A stretch of 64,000 bases of DNA, taken from Chondrilla cf. caribensis. Its lineage: Eukaryota; Porifera; Demospongiae; Chondrillida; Chondrillidae. Below the pieces are notes generated by a model. It made no database searches, was not told where the DNA came from, and was given only the letters and a program-made list of their open reading frames with translations. The DNA lies in assembly GCA_964020155.1 (NCBI GenBank), contig OZ026549.1, forward strand, positions 3,337,133 to 3,401,132, in the 5' to 3' direction. This document shows, in pieces, positions 23,701-36,669 of the stretch (positions are counted from its first letter, which is position 1; each line of letters starts with the position of its first letter). A program made the translations under genes and the position numbers.

Positions 23701-26700
23701 TTAGCAGTGTCCCAATGATGAAATAATATTTTAGTAGTATTGTGGTATTAAATGTAATTGAACAATGTCAGAGTTCATAAATGTTATGAAAACAGGGTAG
23801 ATGTTGAACTACGCTCCACCTCAGCATCAGACATACCAGGTGAAGATTTAATCATAAAAATGACACGACCAAAACAAAACCAAATGCTTAGTTTTCAATA
23901 GAACTCTACTTGGAGGACATTTAAATCTAAATGTACATAGATCCTTCAAAGTATGGATAAATCAAAAAAAGACAGGATAAAATCAATAAGCACGGCATTG
24001 CTAAATACAACCACTCTACTTGTACTATCCAGTCTGCATGCATATATGAATGTTACGACGTTTTGCATGCATTATACAGTTGTTGACTGTGGACCACTGA
24101 CTGATCCTGACAATGGACAGGTTTCTGCTACTACTACAACCTACACTAGCACTGCTGACTACACCTGTATCACTGGATATAATCTAGTTGGAGTAGATCA
24201 GAGAACATGTACTGCAGCTGGATTATGGAGTGATGGGGAACCAACTTGTCAAAGTGAGGACTATAAGAATTCTCTATTCGTAGCCTAATGTAATACTTAA
24301 GAACTGTAAAATGTGCATTACAATGACAAGATAATGGAGAATTACAATAGTGCACCCATTCCATCTATCCAAGATTTCATTGCATACCACTTTTGACCAA
24401 ATGTGTTGAAGTAATGGCAATAATTATTTGTTGCCATACACAGTATTAGTGGGTATATGGATATGTTACACCTTGTTCTGTTAGAAATAGGCTCTGAATC
24501 ATGCAGTATGCACTTTATACACCTTATGATACGTACAATTTTAGGATTGGACTGTGATGTACTTGATACCATTGAGAATGGCTACATTGAATACTCGGAT
24601 GGAACAGTGTACCAATCAGTGGCTACCTACAGCTGTCACATTGGACATAACCTGGCTGTGACTGGAAATGAAATGAGGACTTGTGGAAGTGATGGAATGT
24701 GGGACGGAACAGCACCAACTTGTGATAGTGAGTATTTATCTCTCTCTAACTTCACACTTTTCTCCATGTACATATATAACACCGCTACCATGGCAATCCG
24801 GTTATTTTCTGGCAGTGTATAGGTAATAGGCATAGTTAGTGTACCAATCACTAACTATGCGTTTATATATAACATATCCTGTACCTTTCGTACAGTTGTT
24901 AACTGTGGAATATTATCAATTATCCCCAATGGAGCTGTGGACACATCAGGTGGAATAAACTACAAGTGTACAGCAGTCTATACATGTGACACAGGATATG
25001 TTCTCAATGGAAATATCACAAGAACATGTCAAGAGAATGGAATGTGGAGTGGGAATGAACCAACATGTGATGGTAATATGAAATTGAATGGAAATTAATT
25101 TTGAATTATGATGACATACAGTTACAGTATAGTTGTTGGACATTATCAGTATTAACACTTGGGTATGTAGTTACTAGTATGTCAGTGTAAGGGCATATAT
25201 ATTATTTAGTGGTTAAGACATGGGCACGAGGGCATTATGACATTTAAAATACCGAGTCCCGAGGGCGCGAAGCGCCCGAGGGCGAGTGTATTTTATATGT
25301 CATAATGCCCGAGTGTCCATGTCTTAACCATTATAGCATCCGTTGCTAACGCTTTATACTGTTGCTAGCGCTTTATACATTATAAAATTGCTGTATAATA
25401 GTACTGTTTCTATGGTAACGGATGCTATATCATAATAAGCATTTCCAAATCAAGCATTAGACAGATAATTGACTCAATAAAAATATTGTATTGTACTGTC
25501 ACTAAGTATAACTTGCATTCCACTTTCCTTCACAGTTGTGGACTGTGGACTGCTGACTGCTCCTACCAATGGACAGGTTATGTTAAGTGGTTCTTTCTAC
25601 CCTAGCACTGCTGACTACACCTGTGACACTGGATATAATCTAGTTGGAGTGAATCAGAGAACATGTACTGCAGCTGGAACATGGAGTGATGGAGAACCAA
25701 CTTGTCAAAGTGAGTAATAGGATATTAACAATCCAACACCTTACATATGTACATGCTTGTCTAATTATACTTATAAATCACATTCTGTATAAATCAGTCC
25801 TGGTGTGGATATAATATACATGGATAAAACAGCAATTAGCAGCTATTCACAGTTTTATCACATATATGTTGCACCCTTTTTGTTAGAAATACGTTCTGAA
25901 TCATTCAGTATGTTTTTTACCCCTTACGATACACATGGTTTTAGGAGTGGACTGTGATGTACTTGGCACCATTGAGAATGGCTACATTGAATACTCGGAT
26001 GGAACAGTGTACCAATCAGAGGCTACCTACAACTGTCACATTGGACATAACCTGACTATGACTGGAGATGAAATGAGGACTTGTGGAAGTGATGGAATGT
26101 GGAATGGAACTGGACCAACTTGTGATAGTGAGTATTCAGCTCTCTCCAAATTTATTTGCTTCTTAACGTGCGTTTAATTAAAAATACACCACAGTGATAA
26201 TACTTTTTGTGACAGTGTACTAATTTATTATATGGATGAATTTATTATATTCATTATATGGATATTATGCAATTTATATGCAACACATCTTTCACTTCTG
26301 TACAGTTGTTAACTGTGGGCCATTATCAAATATTCCCAATGGAACTGTGGACACATCAGGTGGAACAAACTACAAGTGTACGGCAGTCTATACATGTGAC
26401 AAAGGACATGATATCAATGGAATGGTTGCAAGAACATGTCAAGTGGATGGAATGTGGAGTGGGAGTGAACCAACCTGTGATGGTAATTTGAAGTTCAGAC
26501 TCAAATGCAAATTCATATGAAATCTGCCTTATTTAATGGAATACATAAAAATATGTGGCTGTATGTGTGGTCTGGGTTTACTGAATAAGGTCCTACAAAC
26601 AAGATGATCAAAATAAAAAGGACTAAAGCATCTGTTACTGGGTTATGATACGATAGCTATATCAGTGACATATTAAATAACATATTTATAAACTAGTACA

Positions 26701-29700
26701 ATAAATTCCTGAAAATATGCAGCTTCACATATAGGTGGAAAATGGGGGATTATCATAACCTTAGAATACTAACACTTAAACTCAGTTCGCATGAGAAATG
26801 GTTTTATTAGATGAGACAGTGGAAGATAATAATATTCAATGCATAACTGTTATTATAGATAAATTTGTTTCATGTGTAAGGTGTGATTTAGTAGGGTTAG
26901 TAGTGTCCCAATGATGAAATAATATTTTAGTAGTATTGTGGTATTAAATGTAATTAAATTATTTAATTAGTATTACATTAATAAAATTAATGTAGTATTA
27001 AATTTCTTTCATCATCAGTTGTGGACTGTGGAACACTGACCGCTCCTACCAATGGACAGGTTATGCTCATGGCTACTACCTACACTAGCACTGCTGACTA
27101 CACCTGTGACACTGGATATAATCTAGATGGAGTGAATCGGAGACATTGTACTGCAGCTGGAACATGGACTGATGGAGAACCAACTTGTCAAAGTGAGAGA
27201 TACAAAAACGGATAAAGTTTTGTTAAAATTGTTCTGATGGTTACATGTGCAATGATATCATGGTTCAATTCACTGATATTATGTTTTTCTCAGTTGTGGA
27301 CTGTGATGTACTTGATACCATTGAGAATGGCTACATTGAATACTCGGATGGAACAGTGTACCAATCAGTGGCTACCTACAACTGTCACATTGGACATGAT
27401 CTCTCTACGTCTGGAGATGAAATGAGGACTTGTGGAAGCAATGGAATGTGGAATGGAAATGCACCCATATGTAATAGTGAGTTATTGGATTTTCCTCTTC
27501 ATTTTTCGCACCATACAAATATATATAACCATAAAGAGGTAGTAATGTACATAATAGGAAATATCAATTTCATTCTATAGACATTCAGCGCTATTACAGG
27601 ACTTTTATTAGATCTTTTCTAATACTTTATTCTGTACAGTTGTCAACTGTGGACCTTTACTGAACATCCCCAATGGAGCTGTGGACACATCAGGTGGAAC
27701 AATCTACAAGTGTACAGCAGTCTATACATGTGACACAGGATATGTTCTCAATGGAAATATCACAAGAACATGTCAAGAGGATACAAACTGGAGTGGGAGC
27801 GAACCGACTTGTGATGGTATGTGGATTGACAGATAGAAGTAAATTATGAATTGTTGTCTGTATGACTACTTGCACAGTGTTGTTATCTTGATTAAATCAT
27901 ACTCATGTACAATTATCACAGAAGAATAAATGTCAGTATTCTATATTTAATTTCCATGATACTAGTTTTATTATTTCAGGTACATTGCATGATATATCCA
28001 GGCTGCTGTGAAGTTAATATACATTAATTATAATGGAATATATTCAATAATTGCCAATGAGGGGTACATTTTCAATACATATTGATTAATACAAGAAAAT
28101 TTTACCAAATATGTCCAATACGACCTACAATAAGGGTATGGCAACTTTGACATCTTTCAGCAGAAAGATGTCCACTTCGTGCACTTAAATGAGATCAGAA
28201 GTACAGATTTATATACTTCCATGTCTGTGTGTACAGCTGTCAAATGCGAAACACTGACAGATCCTGACAATGGGGGTGTGATGTTTACCACTACTACATA
28301 TCTGAGCATTGCAAACTACACCTGTGACACTGGATATAATCTAGTTGGAGTGGATCAGAGAACATGCACTGCAGCTGGAATATGGGGTGATGGAGAGCCA
28401 ACATGTCAAAGTGAGACTGGATATAGAATGTTATTATGTATATATTTACATTATAGTGTAATATGTGGTATGTTGCGTGGGCGACTTCAAAGGAAAAGCA
28501 GTGCACACATTCGTGATGTGTGCACACTTCCCTGATGTACGCACACTTCAACCCGATGTTGCATTGTTGTTGCATTGTGGATGATTGATTATTTCCTTTT
28601 CACACGTCTACTAATCATCGCTCGATCAAAGGTGCGCCCACGCAACATACCACATAATAACTAAAGTACCTCTGGAGAAGCTGTAGCGGATACAGACACC
28701 TTTGCCTAATTGACACCTCGGGCTTCGCCCTCGGTTTCAATTAGGCAAAGGTGTCTGTATATCCGCTACAGCTTCTCCAGAGGTACTTTAGCTATTACTT
28801 AAATCGTACATCACATTCAGTATGGATTAGTTACATCATGAAATGGACGGTTCATCCATTGTATTAAGTAACATTTATCAGCATATATTATCCATATTAC
28901 AGTTTGTTTGATGGATGCTACATGTCCAATGAATTATCCAAATGCTAGTTCCTTTTAGTACATATTACCTTTGTACAGTTGTGGACTGTGATGTGCTTGA
29001 CTCTATTGAGAATGGATACATTGAATACTCGGATGGAACAATATACTTATCGGAAGCTACCTACAACTGTCACAATGGACACAACCTCACTTTGTCTGGA
29101 GATGTAATGAGGACTTGTCAAGGCAATGGACTGTGGAACGGTACTGTACCAACTTGCAACAGTGAGTATACTTGCTGTACTGGAATTTTGTTGCTATTGT
29201 CATTCAAAATATTTCTGTTACACAACAAAATGTCTTTGTTGACAGTCATACAATGTCCTGGCCTTCCAAACATCCCTAATGGAGCTGTGGACACATCAGG
29301 TGGAACAAACTACAAGTGTACAGCAGTCTATACATGTAACACAGGACATGTTCTCAATGGAAATATCGCAAGAACATGTCAAGTGGATGGAATGTGGAGT
29401 GGGAGTGAACCAACTTGTGATGGTATGTAGAGCAATATACACTTTGTATATGATATTATATTATGTCAAATTGTACAGTATTGATAGATGTGATTATTAT
29501 AATTATGTGATACTGCATAATAATATAATTATGTTATATAATAATATTATGACATAATACTATTTCAATCAATTGTTAGAATGCAGAACCTATATGGGCA
29601 CGTATGCTCTTCACCATATTAATACATACAGTATAAGGCTAACTTCAATGAAACGTTGGCTCTACTAAGATTTCATCTTCCACATTCTTCATGTAGCTGA

Positions 29701-32700
29701 TGACTGTGGAACACTGTCTGATCCCATCAATGGACAGGTTCTTGTCACTGAAACCACGTATCTTAGTAGGGCAAACTACACATGCAATACTGGATATAAT
29801 CTAGTTGGAGTGGATCAGAGAATTTGTACTGCAGCTGGAACATGGACTGATGGAGAACCAACTTGTCAAAGTGAGAGATACATGAACAACTGACTACATT
29901 TGATGGCTATACGTACATCAAATAAATTCATGATTAAATACAGTGATATTGTTCTTTTCTCTTAGTTTTGGACTGTGATGTACTTGACACCATTGAGAAT
30001 GGCTACATTGAATACTCGGATGGAACAGTGTACCAATCAGTGGCTACCTACAACTGTCACAATGGACATAAACTGATTATGACTGGAGATAAAATGAGGA
30101 CTTGTGGAAGTGATGGAATGTGGAATGGAACTGCACCAACTTGTGATAGTGAGTTTATTCTATGTTCATTGTAAACTGTACCTTTTTAAGGCCTCCTCTA
30201 TAATTATATTATATGTCCATACAAACTGAAGTCACCATGATAATGTTACAAGTAATGTACAGTTCACAAGGTTGACTGCATTTTCTGCATTCATTTATCC
30301 TACTTTACTTAAGTTTGTACAGTTGTTAACTGTGGATCTCTACCAAACATCCCCAATGGAGCTGTGGACACATCAGGTGGAACAATCTACAAGTGTACAG
30401 CAGTCTATACATGTAACACAGGATATGTTCTCAATGGAAATATCACAAGAACATGTCAAGAGGATGCAAACTGGAGTGGGAGTGAACCAACTTGTGATGG
30501 TATGTAGATTAACAGATAGGAGTAAATTATGAATTGGTGTCTGTATGATAGTGTCCTTTATCTTGATTAAATCTTACTTGTGTGCAATCATTACAGAAGA
30601 ATAATAAGTATCAGTATACTATATCATATTTCCATGATATTACGTTTTAGATTTTAGGTACATTGCATAATATATCCAGGCTGCTGTTAGGTTAATTTAC
30701 GTACATTTATAACAATGGTAAATTCCATCATCGCCAATGAGGGGTACATTTTCAATACATATTGATTAATACAAGAAAATTTTACCAAATACATCCTAAA
30801 GGATCAACAATAAGGGGAGTGTATGGCAACTTTGACATTCTTCAGCAGAAAGATGTTCACTCTTTGCATGTAAATGAGATCAGAAGTACAGATTTATATA
30901 CTTCCATGTCTGTATGTACAGCTGTCGACTGTGAAACACTGACAGATCCTGACAATGGGGGTGTGATGTTTACCACTTCTACATATCTGAGCATCGCAAA
31001 CTATAGTTGTGACACTGGATATAATCTAGTTGGAGTGGATCAGAGAACATGTACTGCAGCTGGAACATGGACTGATGGGGAACCAACTTGTCAAAGTGAG
31101 ACTGGATATAGAATGTTATTGTGTATGTATTTACATTATAGTGTAATTTAAATCTTACATCACATTCAGTATGGATTATTTACATCATGAAATGGACGGT
31201 TCATCCATTGTATTAAGTAACATTTATCAGCATATTATATTATCCATATTACAGTTTGTTTGATGGATGCTGGATGTCCAATGAATTTTCCAAATGCTAG
31301 TTCCTATTAGTACATATTGTACCATGATGCGTGGGCGTTTCCTTTGATGTGGTGGGGTGTTTATATGACTAAGACACCTCATTAATAACTCATGAGGTGT
31401 CTTACTAGTGCATTTTTAACCTGTGTTCCTGTGATCACTCAGAAGAATACTGCTTGGGCTATGACTGTTTGGGTGGACTGGATGGAATATCAGAATAGTG
31501 GCATGCCGAATGACAGTGAACAATATCCAAATCCTCTCATTCATCAATCTATCTGCCTTGAGTTTTTTCATTATACCGTCTAGACATTTCTGGAAATCGG
31601 TGAAGTCACTGCCATCGAAGATGTTCCAGCTTGGGTTAGTAATACACAATTGGTACAGTGTATTGGGTGGATAGGGATCACCGTTCTTATTTTGAATGTT
31701 AATCACATAATGTGGTAACAATTAGGCGAGTTCTTCCTTCGTCATCTGATGAATGAGAGGACTTCGATATATTGTTCACTGTCATCTGACATGCCACTAT
31801 TCCCATATTCTGTCCAGTCGACCCAAACAGTCGTAGCCCAAACAGTATTCTTCTGAGTGTTCAGAGGAAAAGCTGCCTTCTTAACACACTTGATACTACT
31901 TTAGATGTCAAAGGTCCAAAGCGTTTAGGTTTCGAAAACATTCTGTCAGAAAAACGAACAGTTTTTAAACAACTAGACTACTTTCCTCATAAAGAATACT
32001 CTAAGCCCACGTATGGAACTTGGTGAACATGTCATTTTACGCACTATTGCATCGTGGTACAAGCCAGTTATCCACTTCGCACCTCGGGGTCATTGACTAT
32101 ACACACCCTCGGGCTCCGCACTCGGGGTGTGTATAGTCAATACCCCTCGGTCCTCAGTGAATAACCTATACTTACTTTTGTACAGTTGTGGACTGTGATG
32201 TGCTTGACTCTATTGCGAATGGATACATTGAATACTCGGATGGAACAATATACTTATCAGAAGCTACCTACAACTGTCACAATGGACACAACCTCACTTT
32301 GTCTGGAGATGTAATGAGGACTTGTCAAGGCAATGGACTGTGGAACGGTACTGTACCAACTTGCAACAGTGAGTATACTTGCTGTACTGGAATTTTGTGG
32401 CTATATAATGCCATTCAAAATATCTGTGTTACACAACAAAATGTCTTTGTTGACAGTCATACAATGTCCTGGCCTTCCAAACATCCTCAATGGAGCTGTG
32501 GACACATCAGGTGGAACAAACTACAAGTGTACGGCAGTCTATACATGTAACACAGGATATGCTCTCAATGGAAATATCACAAGAACATGTCAAGAGGATG
32601 GAATGTGGAGTGGGAGTGAACCAACTTGTGATGGTGAGATAATGTGAATTTGATGCATATAATATAGTATAAATATATAATATTATATATACTGATGCAT

Positions 32701-35700
32701 GTAATACAAATAAAATCGTGGTTCAGTTTAATGGAGAATTTTTTGTTCATGGTAACAGTTGACCATATATTTACAAATTATTTAATTATTTTCGATTCTA
32801 TATATCTAAATCAATCAATTTGATCACATCATGAAATTAACATTCAATTCTAGATAATTTAGCAGGTGTGTGACAGTTGGACAGTTTGTTGAGCAGATTG
32901 AATGGCATCAAGTGTTTCCCCCAGTTGACCACATACAGTATTGATTACTATGTAACTTTCCTCATATGTTACTATCCTAAAACCTATGGATGTAATGATC
33001 ATCTATCATTCTAACAGAGAAAAGTGATGATTAACTTACATACAGTACAGGAGTATCTTAATTATGTGCATTTGCTCATCTCAAATTATTAGATGTAGAC
33101 TGTGGACCACTGACAGATCCTGGAAATGGACAAGTTATATTCATGGCTACAACTTACACTAGCACCGCCGATTACTCCTGTGACACTGGATATAATCTAG
33201 TTGGAGTGAATCAGAGAAATTGTACTGCAGCTGGAACATGGAGTGATGGGGAACCAACTTGTCAAAGTGAGGGTCAATACATTTTTGGGGATAATATGTA
33301 TAATATAATAATATAGATTTTTTTTCTCTTTATGTGATATATTGTAATTAAATTTGCAATGCCTACAAGTACAACAGTGACTTTTATTACTAAACTAAGT
33401 ACTAATCTTACTAATCTAAAATGGTATAATATCTCACAATTGCACAGTTGTGGACTGCGATGTACTTGATACCATCGAGGATGGCTACATTGAATACTCG
33501 GATGGAACAGTGTACCAATCAGTGGCTACCTACAGCTGTCACAATGGACATAACCTGGCTATGTCTGAAGATGAAATGAGGACTTGTGGAAGTGATGGAA
33601 TGTGGAATGGAACTGCACCAACTTGTAACAGTGAGTCCTATGTACCAGGATGTATAAAGCAATTTATCTACAAGGTTCTACTTCAATCAAACATACATAC
33701 ACTAACATATTATCGACATTTTTGATAAGAACATCAACATCATGGATTGATATATTTTAGGCTATCATTATTCCCCTTCATACAGTAATTAACTGTGGTG
33801 GTCTATCTGACATACCCAATGGAGCTGTGGACACATCAGGTGGAACAAACTACAAGTGTACAGCAGTCTATACATGTGACACAGGATATGTTCTCTATGG
33901 AAATATCACAAGAACATGTCAAGAGGATGCAAACTGGAGTGGAAGTGAACCAACTTGTGATGGTATGTACAGTACATTACTAAATGATTACCAATGATAT
34001 ATACACAACTATAATTAACCTAAAACAGGGCAGACATTGAGTGTAAGATATTTGAATTTTCAGTTGTTGACTGTAGACCACTAACAGATCCTGACAATGG
34101 ACAGGTTTCTGTTACTACTACAACCTACACTAGCACTGCTGACTACACCTGTGACACTGGATATAATCTAGTTGGAGTGAATCAGAGAAATTGTACTGCA
34201 GCTGGAACATGGAGTGATGGGGAACCAACTTGTCAAAGTGAGGACTATAAGAATTCTCTTAAATGAAAATTAGAGTAAAAATCATATCCATAGTCTACTA
34301 TAAGGATTAAATACTGTAAAATTTGTATGATAACATTACAATAATAAGATAATAGGAAATTACAACACACTAGATACACAACAACCGTAGAGATCTTGGA
34401 CAAATCAGTTTCTCTACATATTGTTATCTGCGGCCAATATTTACACCTCCATGCTACAGTTGTGGACTGTGATGTGGTTGATACTATTGAGAATGGCTAC
34501 ATTGAATACTCGGATGGAACAGTGTACCAATCAGTGGCTACCTACAACTGTCACAATGGACATAACCTGACTATGACTGGAGATGAAATGAGGACTTGTG
34601 GAAGTGATGGAATGTGGAACGGAACTGCACCAATGTGTGATAGTGAGTCAAAATTTTATAACATGGGTTTAATTTGTTACAATACATTTACTTTTTTATC
34701 TATGATGTCATACAAGTATGCCCAAAAGTTCACTCCGACAGCATTATTCAATTGTTATAACAGTACACATTAACATTACATTGTAAATTACACAGTTATC
34801 AACTGTGGTAATCTACCAATGATTACCAATGGAGCTGTGGACACATCAGGTGGAACAAACTACAAGTGTACAGCAGTCTATACATGTGACACAGGATATG
34901 TTCTCAATGGAAATATCACAAGAACATGTCAAGAGGATGCAAACTGGAGTGGGAGTGAACCAACTTGTGATGGTATGTAAATTACTAAAATGATCACCAC
35001 TGATACATATCAGTCGAAAGAAGTGTCAGATAGTATTATTTAGAATAGAATAATTGCTTTCAAGCAAATTGTATTTTCAAATATGTATATAAATCTTTGG
35101 ATGGATAGATCGATGAAAACAAAATAAAGTCAAATAAAATAAGAATAGCATTGCTATATAGCCACTCCACTGTCTACTCTACAGAATATACAAATGTTAC
35201 ACAGTTCTTCCATGCATTATACAGTTGTTGACTGTGGAACACTGACAGATCCTGACAATGGACAGGTTTCTGCTGCTACTACAACCTACACTAGCACTGC
35301 TGACTACACCTGTATCACTGGATATAATCTAGTTGGAGTGAATCAGAGAAATTGTACTGCAGCTGGAACATGGACTGATGGAGAACCAACTTGTCAAAGT
35401 GAGGAAGATGATGCTTGGAAACGTTTTTTGCATTAGTCATTAAGTAGGAATTAGTCATAGAAGTGTTACTACGCCTTACTACTGTATACTTATAGTAATC
35501 TGCGGCCAATATTTTCATCTTCATAATACAGTGGTGGACTGTGATGTGCTTGATACCATTGAGAATGGCTACATTGAATACTCGGATGGAACAGTGTACC
35601 AATCAGTGGCTACCTACAACTGTCACAATGGACATAACCTGACTATGTCTGGAGATGAAATGAGGACTTGTGGAAGTGATGGAAATTGGAATGGAACTGC

Positions 35701-36621
35701 ACCAACTTGTAACAGTGAGTCAAAACTAGATAACATTGGTATGAGTTTGTTTGCTACAATATACATTTATAGTATCATACCAATATGACATTATGAAAAA
35801 CTCTACTCTAACAGCATTATTCAATTGTCATAATGATACATTTGACTATACTTTACATTATAAATTGCACAGATATCAACTGTGGTAATCTACCAATGAC
35901 TACCAATGGAGCTGTAGACACATCAGGTGGAACGAACTACAAGTGTACAGCAGTCTATACATGTGACACAGGATATGTTCTCAATGGAAATATCACAAGA
36001 ACATGTCAAGAGGATGCAAACTGGAGTGGGAATGAACCAACGTGTGATGGTATGTGAATCACCCAAAATGATAACCAATGATACATATCAGTCGAAAGAA
36101 TCATCAGATAGTATCTACTCTACAGAATTTATAAATGTTACACAGTTCTTCCATACACTATACAGTTGTTGACTGTGGAACACTGACAGATCCTGACAAT
36201 GGACAGGTTTCTGCTGCTATTACAACCTACACTAGCACTGCTGACTACACCTGTGACACTGGATATAATCTAGTTGGAGTGAATCAGAGAAATTGTACTG
36301 CAGCTGGAACATGGACTGATGGAGAACCAACTTGTCAAAGTGAGTAATAATATTACTATCTTGCAGTCCAAAAAACCAGCCATTTCTATATATTATATAA
36401 GTGCAAAGTGCAAAAAGTATTGGCTTTGAAATATACTATCCATATGTTTCAGGTGATCTTTCCACCTATGTGTGTGGTACATAAATTTGAAGTTGTAGAG
36501 GCTTACTTGGAACTTTGCGTTGACTCCATTACTTATCATTGGTTATCCCTTATGATTAATAACTACATTTTTACAACTATCCCCTGCATTAACACTAGCT
36601 TGATTAGAAACATTTTCATGC

Positions 36622-36669
<48 letters not shown>

